Shown in pieces: positions 26,222 through 35,081 of a DNA stretch of 64,000 bases. Under the pieces are notes generated by a model. That model was given only the letters and a program-made list of their open reading frames with translations. It made no database searches and had not been told where the DNA came from. A program made the position numbers and the translations under genes. This stretch comes from Paraburkholderia acidipaludis NBRC 101816 (GTDB lineage: Bacteria > Pseudomonadota > Gammaproteobacteria > Burkholderiales > Burkholderiaceae), in assembly GCF_000684975.1 (NCBI RefSeq), contig NZ_BAXZ01000006.1:296621-360620 (forward strand), in the 5' to 3' direction. Numbering within the stretch: the first letter of the stretch is position 1; each line of letters begins with the position of its first letter.

Positions 26222-26593
26222 CCATCCCTGGCCGTCCAGAACCGTGCGCAAACCGGGCGTCGCGCCTTGGCCATTGGCCTCTCGCGCCGCGACGGCGTCG
26301 CCACCGCGTTCGGCATGGGCGCGGGCGCGATCTGCTTCGCGGGCATCGCGCTCGCCGGACGGCGTTCGGCAGCAATCATCGCGGCGCCTTCGGCGCGCAT
26401 GTGCGCCGAAGGCGCGGGTCTCGCCGTGCTGCCCTGTCCTCTCGGCGATGCGACGCCGGGCATTCGGCGGATCGATTTGGGCGAAGCGCCGCCGGGCCGC
26501 GATGTCTGGCTGGGCTATCACCGCGACTTGCGTCGTGTCGCCCGGTTGCGCGCGCTGCTGGATGCCACGATCGACGCGCTGGCGAATGTTTGA
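26222..26593 (+). pseudogene. Decayed LysE-like / LysR C-terminal remnant
   Basis: This frame has no credible start. The part at about 26390-26593 reads like the C-terminal end of a LysR-type regulator (EGAGLAVLPCPLGD, then a WLGYHRDLRRVARLRALLD-like tail). The preceding part (NRAQTGRRALAIGL...DGVATAFGMGAGA) resembles the N-terminus of a LysE/RhtB exporter. The two look fused after loss of the middle of both genes. The LysR match is fairly convincing, the LysE match weaker. The upstream portion overlaps the end of the tetR gene in another frame. Confidence 0.5.
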
Positions 26594-26639
26594 GCGAGGC
26601 GAGCCGGCCGTGCCGGACGTGGCCGCGCAAAATCCCCCC

Positions 26640-26668
26640 TTGACAATCTACCTTCCAGTAGATAAAGT
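26640..26668 (+). promoter_or_regulatory. tetR2 promoter with operator in the spacer
   Basis: A perfect -35 box TTGACA (26640-26645), a 17-bp spacer and a -10-like TAAAGT (26663-26668). The spacer is filled by the palindrome ATCTAC-CTTCCA-GTAGAT (26646-26663). The predicted transcription start falls at about the ATG (26676), so the mRNA may be leaderless; no ribosome site is visible. Confidence 0.7.
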
Positions 26669-26675
26669 TGAGTAC

Positions 26676-27242
26676 ATGGAAACGAAATCGACCGTCCGCG
26701 AACAGATTCTGGACCACGCCATCACGCTGATGATGCTGCGCGGCTACAACGGGTTCAGCTATCGCGACCTCTCCAGCCTGGTTGGCGTGAAGACGTCGAG
26801 CATCCATTACTATTTCCCGTCGAAGGACGATCTGGTGCTCGAAGCGGTTCATCAGTACAGCGGTGAAGTCATGGCGAGTTTGCAGGCGATCAGCCCGCAC
26901 CTCTCCGCCGAGGCGAAGCTTGCGGCCTACACGAAGCTGTTCGGCAAGACGCTCGGCGACGGCAACCAGATCTGCCTGTGCGGCATGCTGGCCGCCGATA
27001 TCGAGTCGCTGCCCGAAAACATTCGCGAAGCGATCCAGGCGTTTTTCCGCGCCAACGAAAGCTGGCTCGCCAGGGTGCTGGCGGCGGGTGCGGCCGAAGG
27101 CACGCTCGTCGCCAACGGCAGTCCGGAAAGCGCGGCGCGCACGCTGTTCGCGGCGCTGCAGGGCAGCGTGGTGGCGAGCCGGCTGTTTCACACCAGGTCG
27201 CGGCTCGAAGACGTGAGCGCGATGTGGAAAAAGGCCGCCTGA
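26676..27242 (+). CDS. TetR/AcrR-family regulator linked to ohr
   Basis: A 188-residue regulator. The helix-turn-helix lies at about 21-50 (GFSYRDLSSLVGVKTSSIHYYF). A cysteine-containing segment NQICLCGMLAADIESLP (about 92-108) sits in the ligand domain and could sense oxidants or electrophiles. The ATG at 26676 directly follows its own promoter-operator. The same operator recurs at 27298-27315 ahead of the Ohr gene, so it very likely controls both. Using a TetR regulator for ohr is unusual, since OhrR (MarR family) is the common one. Confidence 0.9.
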   Translation: METKSTVREQILDHAITLMMLRGYNGFSYRDLSSLVGVKTSSIHYYFPSKDDLVLEAVHQYSGEVMASLQAISPHLSAEAKLAAYTKLFGKTLGDGNQICLCGMLAADIESLPENIREAIQAFFRANESWLARVLAAGAAEGTLVANGSPESAARTLFAALQGSVVASRLFHTRSRLEDVSAMWKKAA

Positions 27243-27297
27243 GGGCAGCCGGAAAATCGGAATCGAGGCGGGTGGCCGCCTCTTTTCAGGCAGTAAA

Positions 27298-27315
27298 ATC
27301 TATCTTCCAATAGAT
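27298..27315 (+). promoter_or_regulatory. Second TetR2 operator, upstream of ohr
   Basis: The palindrome ATCTAT-CTTCCA-ATAGAT has the same spacer CTTCCA and nearly the same arms as the site in the tetR2 promoter (16 of 18 positions identical). It lies 167 bp before the ohr ATG, next to a good -10-like TAAAAT (27294-27299). Confidence 0.75.
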
Positions 27316-27482
27316 AGCTTCAAGATGAGCCTCATGAAGGCGTCGATCCGTGCACCCCGGTCTGCAGGCACATCGCCTGCGCCGGCCGCGCAACGACTCG
27401 CGGGATTCACGTCCGGCGACTACCCTTCCTAAGGATCAGCGCAGCAGTCCACCTCAACCGCAGTACCCAACCGGAGTCTGTC

Positions 27483-27908
27483 ATGTCGATCGAAAAGGTT
27501 CTCTACACCGCCCACGCCCATGTCACCGGAGGCCGCGACGGCCGCGCCGAGGTGCCCGCCAGCCACCTCGACCTCAAGCTGACCACGCCGCGCGAGCTGG
27601 GCGGCGCGGGCGGCGACGGCACGAACCCCGAGCAGCTGTTCGCCGCGGGCTACAGCGCGTGCTTCATCGGCGCGATGAAATTCGTCGCGGCACGCGACAA
27701 GATCGCGCTTCCGGCCGACGTTGCCGTGGACGGCAGCGTGGGGATCGGCCAGATTCCGAACGGCTTCGGCATCGAGGTCGAGCTGAAGATCTCCCTGCCG
27801 GGCATGGACCGCGCCGAGGCTCAAGCGCTCGTCGACAAGGCCCATATCGTGTGCCCGTATTCGAACGCCACGCGCGGCAACATCGACGTCACGCTCACGA
27901 TCGCCTGA
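27483..27908 (+). CDS. ohr: Organic hydroperoxide resistance protein (Ohr/OsmC family)
   Basis: A 141-residue thiol peroxidase that reduces organic (fatty acid) hydroperoxides using lipoyl-type reductants. The peroxidatic Cys60 is in GYSACFIGAM and the resolving Cys124 in HIVCPYSNATRGN; the Arg of the family active site is probably in the TTPRELGG segment. Length and motifs match Ohr rather than OsmC. It lies 240 bp downstream of a TetR gene and carries that regulator's operator upstream. It is convergent with the UxaA gene. Confidence 0.95.
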   Translation: MSIEKVLYTAHAHVTGGRDGRAEVPASHLDLKLTTPRELGGAGGDGTNPEQLFAAGYSACFIGAMKFVAARDKIALPADVAVDGSVGIGQIPNGFGIEVELKISLPGMDRAEAQALVDKAHIVCPYSNATRGNIDVTLTIA

Positions 27909-27971
27909 AGCGTCGTCGCAACGGGGTGCGGGCCGGGTGCCGGCCTCGCGGCCCGTCGCCTCTGCCCCCGC

Positions 27972-27993
27972 AGCCGGTTCGCGCGAACCGGCT
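27972..27993. repeat. 22-bp perfect palindrome between convergent genes
   Basis: Arms AGCCGGTTCGC and GCGAACCGGCT meet without a spacer (a 9-bp stem with a GCGC loop in RNA), 3 bp from the UxaA stop. No T-run follows on either strand. It could be a weak bidirectional terminator or a protein-binding site. Confidence 0.5.
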
Positions 27994-27996
27994 CGC

Positions 27997-29553
27997 TCAC
28001 ATGATCGCCCCCAACTGCCACGGCACGAATTCATTCTGGCCGTAGCCGTGCTGCTCGCTTTTCGTGCGCTGGCCGGAGGCCGTCGCGAGCATCAGTGCGA
28101 AGATCGCCGCGCCCGCCTCGTCCACGCTTTGTTCGCCGTCCAGAATGGTTCCGCAGTTCAGGTCGATGTCCTCTTCCTGGCGGCGCCACAGCGTGCTGTT
28201 GGTGCCGAACTTCAGCGACGGCGACGGCGCGCAGCCATAGGCCGAGCCGCGCCCGGTCGTGAAGCAGATCAGGTTGGCGCCGCCGGCCACCTGGCCCGTA
28301 GCGGAAACGGGATCGTAGCCCGGAGTGTCCATGAACACGAGCCCGTGCTCGCGCACCGGCTGCGCGTACTCGTAGGTCTGAACGAGCCGCGTCGTGCCGC
28401 CCTTCGCCACCGCGCCGAGCGACTTCTCGAGGATCGTCGTCAACCCGCCGGCCTTGTTGCCGGCCGACGGATTGTTGTTCATGTTCGCGTCCATGCGTGC
28501 GCAATACGCCTCCCACCAGCGTATGCGCGCCACCAGCTTCTCGCCCACCTCGCGCGACGCGGCGCGGCGCGTGAGCAGATGTTCCGCGCCGTAGATCTCG
28601 GGCGTTTCGGAAAGGATCGCCGTGCCGCCGTGAGCGACCAGCCGGTCCACGGCCGAGCCCAGCGCCGGGTTCGCGGTAATGCCCGAATAGCCGTCCGAGC
28701 CGCCGCACTGCAGCCCCACCATCAAATGGCGCGCCTCCACCGGCTCGCGCGTCACGCGGTTCGCCTCGGCGAGCAGCGCGCGCACGCGTTCGATCCCCGC
28801 CGCGACCGTGCGCGCCGTGCCGCCGGTCTGCTGGATCGTCATGGTCGCGAGCTGCGCGCCGCGTTCCAGATGCTCCGCCTCGACGAGCCCGTCGATCTGG
28901 TTGGTCTCGCAGCCGAGCCCGACGATCAGGACAGCAAAGAAGTTGGGATGCCTCGCGTAGCCCGCCAGCGTGCGGCGCAGCACGTCGATCGGCTCGCCTT
29001 CGGAGGCCAGCGCGCATCCCTGCCCGTGCGTGAGCGCCACCACGCCATCGACGTTCGGGAATGCTTCGAGCGCCTCGGGATGAATGTCGCGGCGAAAATG
29101 GTCGGCAATCGCCCGCGCGACCGTGGCCGAGCAGTTGACCGAAGTGAGGATGCCGATGTAATTGCGCGTGGCGACGCGGCCGTCCGCGCGACGAATGCCT
29201 AGAAACGTCGCGGGCTGGGCGGCGTGCGGCGTGTCGTGCGCGTCGACGCCGAATGCATAGTCGCGCTCGAACTCGCCCATCGAAAGATTATGCGTATGGA
29301 CGTGCTCGCCGCATCGTATCGGCCGGCTCGCGAAGCCGATGATCTGCCCGTAGCGGCGCACCGGCGCGCCCTGCGCCACGTCGCGAACCGCCACCTTGTG
29401 GCCGGGAGGAATGAGGCCGGCCACGGTGCGCTCGCCCTCGATGAGTGCGCCGGGCAGCAGTTGCTCGCGCGCGATCGCGACGTCGTCGCGCGGATCGAGC
29501 AGGATCAGCGCAGCCGACAGCTTCGGGGCCGGCGGAAGATGAGGCAAGTTCAT
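27997..29553 (-). CDS. UxaA-family altronate/galactarate-type dehydratase
   Basis: A 518-residue single-chain dehydratase of the altronate/galactarate family, removing water from a sugar acid to give a 2-keto-3-deoxy acid. The N-terminal SAF domain is at about 35-95 (ending RPIRCGEHVHTHNL). The catalytic core has NCSATVARAIADHF, GLGCETNQIDGL, LQCGGSDGYSGITANPALG and NMNNNPSAGNKAGG, with conserved Cys residues likely for metal. It is the last gene of the operon, overlapping the SMP-30 stop by ATGA. The substrate could be altronate, galactarate or a related acid formed from a lactone. Confidence 0.9.
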   Translation of the reverse strand: MNLPHLPPAPKLSAALILLDPRDDVAIAREQLLPGALIEGERTVAGLIPPGHKVAVRDVAQGAPVRRYGQIIGFASRPIRCGEHVHTHNLSMGEFERDYAFGVDAHDTPHAAQPATFLGIRRADGRVATRNYIGILTSVNCSATVARAIADHFRRDIHPEALEAFPNVDGVVALTHGQGCALASEGEPIDVLRRTLAGYARHPNFFAVLIVGLGCETNQIDGLVEAEHLERGAQLATMTIQQTGGTARTVAAGIERVRALLAEANRVTREPVEARHLMVGLQCGGSDGYSGITANPALGSAVDRLVAHGGTAILSETPEIYGAEHLLTRRAASREVGEKLVARIRWWEAYCARMDANMNNNPSAGNKAGGLTTILEKSLGAVAKGGTTRLVQTYEYAQPVREHGLVFMDTPGYDPVSATGQVAGGANLICFTTGRGSAYGCAPSPSLKFGTNSTLWRRQEEDIDLNCGTILDGEQSVDEAGAAIFALMLATASGQRTKSEQHGYGQNEFVPWQLGAIM

Positions 29554-30470
29554 TGCTGGCCCCCCGCATGCGCGCCGCGCACGCCCACATACAGCGAGTA
29601 GATCGACGTGCTGGCCGCGATGAAAAGCCGATTGCGCTTCGGTCCGCCGAACACGAGATTTGCCACGGTTTCCGGCACGAGTATCTTGCCGAGCAGCGTG
29701 CCCTCGGGCGTGTAGCAATGAATGCCGTCGCCCGCGCTGGTCCAGACATTGCCGTGCTCGTCCACGCGCATGCCGTCCGGCACGCCCGGCGCAACCTCGG
29801 CAAATACGCGCCCGTTGCGCAGGCGGCCCTGCGCGTCGACGTCGAATACGCGGATATGGTGCGGGCCGTGCTCGATGTGCGAGGCGCCGGAATCCGCCAC
29901 GTAAAGCCGCGACTCGTCGGGCGAGAACGCGAGGCCGTTGGGTTTCGCGAAGTCGTCGGCCACGCGCTCCACCGCGCCGGTGTCGGGCGCCACCCGGTAC
30001 ACATGGCACGCGCCGATTTCGCTCGGTGCGCGATAGCCTTCGTAGTCGCTGAGAATGCCGTAATCCGGGTCGGTGAACCAGACCGAGCCGTCCGAATGCA
30101 CGACGGCATCGTTCGGCGAATTCAGCCGGCGGCCGTCGTAGCGGTCGGCGATCACGGTGATGCGGCCGTCGTGCTCCGTGCGCGTCACGCGCCGCGCACC
30201 GTGCTCGCAACTGACCATCCGGCTTTCGCGGTCCAGCGTGTTGCCGTTGCTGAAGTTCGAGTTGGCGCGAAACACCCCCGTGCCGATGCCGGGCACCCAG
30301 CGCATCATGCGGTTGTTGGGAATGTCGCTCCAGACCAGAAACTCGCCGGCCGGAAACCATACCGGGCCTTCGGCCCACATGCATCCGCCCGCGAGCTTTT
30401 CGAACTGCGCGTTCGGCTGAAGCAGCGCGCGAAAGCGCGCATCGTGAACTTCATACTCGTCGGGATTCAT
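29550..30470 (-). CDS. SMP-30/gluconolactonase family lactonase
   Basis: A 306-residue six-bladed beta-propeller hydrolase expected to open a sugar lactone with a divalent metal. Family motifs include WAEGPVWFPAGEFLVWSDIP (with the metal Glu), RLNSPNDAVVHSDGSVWFTDP, KPNGLAFSPDESRLYVAD and the C-terminal Asp region GVPDGMRVDEHGNVW. I chose the ATG at 30470; the longer frame adds sequence from the intergenic gap. Placed between sugar transport genes and a sugar-acid dehydratase, it fits an oxidative, non-phosphorylated sugar pathway after a dehydrogenase not found here. Confidence 0.92.
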   Translation of the reverse strand: MNPDEYEVHDARFRALLQPNAQFEKLAGGCMWAEGPVWFPAGEFLVWSDIPNNRMMRWVPGIGTGVFRANSNFSNGNTLDRESRMVSCEHGARRVTRTEHDGRITVIADRYDGRRLNSPNDAVVHSDGSVWFTDPDYGILSDYEGYRAPSEIGACHVYRVAPDTGAVERVADDFAKPNGLAFSPDESRLYVADSGASHIEHGPHHIRVFDVDAQGRLRNGRVFAEVAPGVPDGMRVDEHGNVWTSAGDGIHCYTPEGTLLGKILVPETVANLVFGGPKRNRLFIAASTSIYSLYVGVRGAHAGGQQ

Positions 30471-30525
30471 GGTCTTTTCCTGGTTCCTGAAGGGATCGTT
30501 GCGCTCGCAAGCGCCGACGCGCCGC

Positions 30526-31584
30526 TTACTGGCGCACCCTGCGCCCGCTCGCCACGACAACGGCAATGATAAGGACTCCATAGACGATCGAGCGCACGCC
30601 GGCCCCGGCCCCCAGCGCATTGAGCATCGCGTTGGTGAGGTACAGAAACAGCGAAGCGCCCCAGACGCCCGCCACGGTGCCCTTGCCGCCGGCCACCTCG
30701 GTGCCGCCGATCACGACCACCGCTACGGAGATCAGCATGTATTCCACGCCCATGTCGAGCGCGGCGCCGCCCGACACGGCCGCCAACAGCAGCCCGGTCA
30801 ACGCGGCGATGATGGCGGAAAGCACGTAGGTCACGCAGCGCACGCGTTCGACCTTCACGCCCGCGAGCCACGCCGCGCGCGCGTTCTGGCCGAGCGCCGA
30901 GAGGCCGCGCCCGAACACCGTGCGATGCAGCACGAACGCCAGCGCCACCGACAGCACGAGCGCGAACCACGCCACGTCGGGCAGCCCGATCATGCGCGCA
31001 TTCGCGAACGCCTGCAGCGCGGGCGGCGGAGGCGGCATGCCGCGGCTCTGCGTGATGGCGACCGACTGCACGATGAAGCTCGACGAGAGCGTGGCAATGA
31101 TGGGAGGAATGCGCAGCACGCGGATCAGCAGATAGTTCGCCACGCCCACCAGCACACCCACCGCGAGCGCGACCGCAATGCCGGTCACGATCAGGCCATC
31201 CTGGCCTTGCATCAGCTGCACGCCCAGCACGCCGCTCAGTGCGATCGCGGACGGCATGGAGAGATCGATATTGCCGGGGCCGGCCGTGATCACGATCATC
31301 TGGCCGAGTCCCACCAGCACCATGAAGACGGCGAACACGAGCGCGGTGGCGACGACATTGCCGGCAATCGAAAAGCCGAACACGCCGGCAATCACGAGCC
31401 AGACCAGCACCGCGCCTGCGAACGACCACAGCCACGGCGCCTCCAGCGAACGAAGCCGCGCGCCCAGCGCCATAGGCGGCTCCTCGATGGAACCCGCAAG
31501 CGGTTCGGCGGAACCACCGCCCGCGGCATGCGCGGCCGGCGCCGCGCGCGTACCAGTATCGTTGCCGCTCATGTTGCCGCTCAT
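30526..31584 (-). CDS. Sugar ABC transporter permease (RbsC type), second copy
   Basis: A 352-residue inner-membrane permease with about 8 to 10 helices. It has a low-complexity cytoplasmic N-terminus (about 40 residues, starting MSGNMSGNDTG) before the first helix. The RbsC-type motifs NIDLSMPSAIALSG and TEVAGGKGTVAGVWGA are present. It overlaps the previous permease by 4 bases. With that permease it would form the heterodimeric membrane channel of a CUT2-type sugar importer. Confidence 0.92.
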   Translation of the reverse strand: MSGNMSGNDTGTRAAPAAHAAGGGSAEPLAGSIEEPPMALGARLRSLEAPWLWSFAGAVLVWLVIAGVFGFSIAGNVVATALVFAVFMVLVGLGQMIVITAGPGNIDLSMPSAIALSGVLGVQLMQGQDGLIVTGIAVALAVGVLVGVANYLLIRVLRIPPIIATLSSSFIVQSVAITQSRGMPPPPPALQAFANARMIGLPDVAWFALVLSVALAFVLHRTVFGRGLSALGQNARAAWLAGVKVERVRCVTYVLSAIIAALTGLLLAAVSGGAALDMGVEYMLISVAVVVIGGTEVAGGKGTVAGVWGASLFLYLTNAMLNALGAGAGVRSIVYGVLIIAVVVASGRRVRQ

Positions 31585-32519
31585 CGCTGGCCTCCGCGGC
31601 GTTGCAGCAGCACGCGCAGCGAGAGCACGACGATCAGGATCGCCCCCTGCATGCCGACCTGCCAGTCGGGCGAAACGTTGAGGAAGGCGAGAAACGAGGC
31701 CGCGAGCGTGAGCGTCGTCGCGCCCAGCACGGCACCCACCACCGAAACGCGTCCGCCGATGAACTCGCCGCCGCCCAGTATCACCGCGGCGATCGAGAGC
31801 AGCGTGTAGCGCAGCGCGAGATTCGCGTCCGCGGAGGTCGTGAGCCCCAGCAAGCAGAGGCCCGAGAGCACGCCGAAGATCCCTGCGATGCCGTACAGCA
31901 GCGCCTTGCTGCGCACGAGCGACCAGCCGAAGCGCCGCATCGCGCGCGGGTTGCCGCCGGTGCCGCGCAGCCGCACGCCGAAGGAAGAGCGCATCAGCAG
32001 CAGGTGCACGAGCACGGCAATCACCGTGGACCACAAGATCGGCGCGGCGATGAACGGCGTCTGGTAGCCCATGACCGAGGTGAGCCACACAGGGCTCGTG
32101 CCGCCAGGCGAAGGCAGCAGCAGGACGGCAAGACCGTTCCAGACGAACGAGAGCCCGAGCGTCACGACGATCGACGGGATCTGCCGGAATTCCACGAGCG
32201 CGCCCACGGCCGCATACAGCAGCACGCAGCCCGCGAGCGCCGCGATGCCCACGAGCGGCCGGTCCACCAGCAAGGTCGCGCCGATGCAGGCGACGAGACT
32301 CACGAACGGCCCGATCGAGAGGTCGAGATCGTTGGCGGTGATGATCGCAAGCTGCGCCAGCGTGGCGAGCACGAGCGGCACGGCAAGGTTCAGCAGCAGG
32401 CCGATGCCGAAATAGCTGAAGGTGGTGGGCTGCAGAAAGAAGATCGGCACCAGCACGGCGACGAGCGAAAACGCGGGCAGGAGCGCGCGCAGGCGGGCGC
32501 GGTCGAGCGTCCAGTTCAT
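31581..32519 (-). CDS. Sugar ABC transporter permease (RbsC type), first copy
   Basis: A 312-residue permease of the CUT2 family, with the signature NDLDLSIGPFVSLVACIGA and the C-terminal EFIGGRVSVVGAVLGA. I chose the ATG at 32519, which overlaps the ATPase stop by ATGA; the longer frame is antisense to the ATPase C-terminus. It pairs with the downstream permease. Confidence 0.92.
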   Translation of the reverse strand: MNWTLDRARLRALLPAFSLVAVLVPIFFLQPTTFSYFGIGLLLNLAVPLVLATLAQLAIITANDLDLSIGPFVSLVACIGATLLVDRPLVGIAALAGCVLLYAAVGALVEFRQIPSIVVTLGLSFVWNGLAVLLLPSPGGTSPVWLTSVMGYQTPFIAAPILWSTVIAVLVHLLLMRSSFGVRLRGTGGNPRAMRRFGWSLVRSKALLYGIAGIFGVLSGLCLLGLTTSADANLALRYTLLSIAAVILGGGEFIGGRVSVVGAVLGATTLTLAASFLAFLNVSPDWQVGMQGAILIVVLSLRVLLQRRGGQR

Positions 32520-34042
32520 GCGGGCACCTCCTCGAAGCTTGCCGCCAGCAGCGACTGCTCGTTGCATTCGTGCGCGTGCAGGAGCCGCGTCACCCGGCCC
32601 GCGCGGAACACATAAGTCCGGTCGCAATGGGCGAATTCGTCGTTCTCGGTCGTGTACCAGATGAACGTGCGGCCGCGCGCCGCTTCCTCGCGCACGAGCC
32701 GGTAGAGTTCGTGCTTCGTGCCGATGTCGACGCCGCGCGTGGGGTCGTCCATCAGGATCAGCTGCGCGTCGGAGGCCAGCGCGCGGGCGAACAGCACCTT
32801 CTGCTGATTGCCGCCGGACAGCGAGAGGATGCCGGCGCTCAGCGGCGCGCCGCGTATGCCGATGCGCCCCGCCCATGTATTCGCGAGCGCGCGCGCCGCG
32901 CGGCGATCGATCACGCGCGGCGCCCTGCCGCCGCCGTCCGCGCCGCGGCGCCCGTCGAGCAGCGAGCGGATGTCGAGATTCTGGGCAATCGACCACAACG
33001 GAAACACCCCGTCGCGCGGGCGGTCGCCGGCCACGAAGGCGACCCGCTCGCGGCCCTTCGTGGCCGCTTCGTAGATCGTCAGCAAGGCCTCGCTCTGCCC
33101 CTGCCCCGCGAGCCCCGCGAAGCCGATCACTTCACCGCGCGGCGCGTCGATCTGCGCCCGTGCGCCCGTTCCCAGCGCCCAGCGGTAGCCCGATTGCACC
33201 GATTGGACCGATTGGCTCGCTTGCCCGCGCGTGCCGTCGCGCCCCGCCGGGCCGCGCTGCGCGCCCTTCGCCGTGCCTGCCTCGATGTGCAGATCCTGGC
33301 CCATCGCGCGGATGATGGCGTCCTGCGTGATCGCCTCGCGCGGCAAGACGGCGGCTGCGCGGCCGTCGCGCATCACCAGCACGCGCTGCGCCGCCTGCAC
33401 GATTTCGCCCAGCATATGGCTGATCAGGATCGTCGCGATGCCGCGCTCGCTCGCGCGCTCGATGAAATCGAGCAGTTGCGCCGCGGTGTGCGCGTCGAGA
33501 CTCGAGGTCGGCTCGTCGAGAATCACGAGCTTCACGGGATCGCGCACGACCGTGAACGCGCGCGCGATCTCCACCATCTGGCGCTGCGTGAGCGTGAGAT
33601 CCGCGATCAGCTCGTGCCCCTTCAGGCCATGGCCCGGAAAGATCGCGTCGAGCTGCTCGAGCATCAGACGCGTTGCGCGGCGCCGCCAATCGTGCCCGTG
33701 CAGCTCGGGATGCACGATCGGCATGTTCTCGGCGACGCTCAGGTTCGCGCACAGCGAAAGCTCCTGGAACACGCAGCGCACGCCCGCCGCCCGCGCCACG
33801 TTCGGATCGTAGCCCGACACCTCGCGGCCCTCGATCGTCATCGCGCCTTCGTCGGGCTGGAATACGCCGGTCAGCACGGCCATCAGCGTGGACTTGCCCG
33901 CGCCGTTATGGCCGGCAATGCCCACGCATTCTCCGGCGCGGAACTCGAAGCGGATGTCGGCCAGCGCCTTCACCCGGCCGAAGGTCTTGCCGATACCGCG
34001 CAAACCGATCAGCGCCGGCGCCGCGTCATGAGAGTCGGTCAA
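32516..34042 (-). CDS. Sugar ABC transporter ATP-binding protein (RbsA type, two domains)
   Basis: A 508-residue double ATPase. Domain 1 has Walker A GHNGAGKST, a diverged signature LTLTQRQMVEIARA and Walker B LVILDEPTSSLD. Domain 2 has a degenerate Walker A (AGLAGQGQSE) and a canonical signature LSGGNQQK with LILMDDPTRGVD. This asymmetry is normal for RbsA/MglA ATPases. The start is TTG at 34042, supported by AGGAG six bases upstream. A short Ser/Gln-rich insertion (around SQSVQSVQSG) joins the domains. Confidence 0.93.
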   Translation of the reverse strand: MTDSHDAAPALIGLRGIGKTFGRVKALADIRFEFRAGECVGIAGHNGAGKSTLMAVLTGVFQPDEGAMTIEGREVSGYDPNVARAAGVRCVFQELSLCANLSVAENMPIVHPELHGHDWRRRATRLMLEQLDAIFPGHGLKGHELIADLTLTQRQMVEIARAFTVVRDPVKLVILDEPTSSLDAHTAAQLLDFIERASERGIATILISHMLGEIVQAAQRVLVMRDGRAAAVLPREAITQDAIIRAMGQDLHIEAGTAKGAQRGPAGRDGTRGQASQSVQSVQSGYRWALGTGARAQIDAPRGEVIGFAGLAGQGQSEALLTIYEAATKGRERVAFVAGDRPRDGVFPLWSIAQNLDIRSLLDGRRGADGGGRAPRVIDRRAARALANTWAGRIGIRGAPLSAGILSLSGGNQQKVLFARALASDAQLILMDDPTRGVDIGTKHELYRLVREEAARGRTFIWYTTENDEFAHCDRTYVFRAGRVTRLLHAHECNEQSLLAASFEEVPA

Positions 34043-34055
34043 TCCGTTCTCCTGA

Positions 34056-35081
34056 CTACTTCGCGTCGACGATCTTAACGACCTCGTCCCGGCTGTACAG
34101 CTTGTTGGCAATGCCGCCCGGCGGCGTCTTCGCGAGCACGGCGTCGAGCTGGTCGGAGGTGACGGACATGAGCGGCATCTGGATGTCGTGCGGCAGCTTC
34201 TTGCCCGCGAGCAGTTGCTGCGTGACCCAGAACGCGAACGTCGCGGCGCCCGGCGGGATCGTCACCGAGAGCGTTTCATAGCCGCCGTTCTTGCGCTGCT
34301 GCGCCCACCACGCAAGCTCCTCCTGGCGATTGCCGAGGATGATGATCGGCGTCGGGCGGCCCGCTTCCTTGATCGCATTCGCCGCGCCCAGGCCGTCGCC
34401 GCCCTGGGTGACCACGCCGTCGATCTTCGGCAGCGTGGGCAGGATGCCGGCCACCTGCTTCTGCGCGACCGCCTGCGTCCAGTCGCCGTGCACCGAGCCG
34501 ACGATCTTCAGGCCCGGATACTTCTTGATTTCGTCGGTGATGCCGCGATGGATTTCGTCGTCGACCGACACGCCGGCGAGGCCGCGGATTTCGAGCAGAT
34601 TGCCCTGGCCGTTCAGGCGCTTCGCCATGTAGTCGATCTGCATGGCGCCCAGCTGGTGAAAGTCGACCGCAATGCGGTACGCGCACGGCTCCGTCGCAAT
34701 GCCGTCGAACGTGACGACGGTGACGCCCGCCGCGCACGCCTGCTTGATCACGCCATTGAGCGCCGTCGGCGAGGCGGCGTCGATCGCGATCGCCTTGTAG
34801 CCCTGCAGGATGAGGTTCTGGATCTGCTGCGCCTGCTCCGTGGCCTGGTTTTCGGCCGTCGTGAACGTGGGCGCCGCCGCGACGATGCCGGCCTTGACGG
34901 CCGGGTCGGCCACCTCGGACCAGCTCTTGAGCATGGTCTGCCGCCAGCTGTTGCCGGCGTAGTTGTTGGAAAGCGCGATCTTCATCGCCGCGGTGCTGCC
35001 GCCGGCCGCCACCTGCGCCTGCGCGGCGCCGGCAGTGACAAGGCAAAGTCCGAGAACTGCAGAAGCCAGGTACGAACGCAC
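34056..35081 (-). CDS. Periplasmic sugar-binding protein (Peripla_BP_4 type)
   Basis: A 341-residue solute-binding protein. The GTG start at 35081 is preceded by AGGAGA, and a Sec signal peptide follows (VRSYLASAVLGLCLV...GAAQAQ). The mature fold has MKIALSNNYAGNSWRQTMLKS and GYKAIAIDAASPTALNGVI, typical of ribose/galactose-type class I binding proteins. It is the first gene of the operon, 13 bp before the ATPase. The sugar is not predictable from sequence alone. Confidence 0.93.
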   Translation of the reverse strand: MRSYLASAVLGLCLVTAGAAQAQVAAGGSTAAMKIALSNNYAGNSWRQTMLKSWSEVADPAVKAGIVAAAPTFTTAENQATEQAQQIQNLILQGYKAIAIDAASPTALNGVIKQACAAGVTVVTFDGIATEPCAYRIAVDFHQLGAMQIDYMAKRLNGQGNLLEIRGLAGVSVDDEIHRGITDEIKKYPGLKIVGSVHGDWTQAVAQKQVAGILPTLPKIDGVVTQGGDGLGAANAIKEAGRPTPIIILGNRQEELAWWAQQRKNGGYETLSVTIPPGAATFAFWVTQQLLAGKKLPHDIQMPLMSVTSDQLDAVLAKTPPGGIANKLYSRDEVVKIVDAK

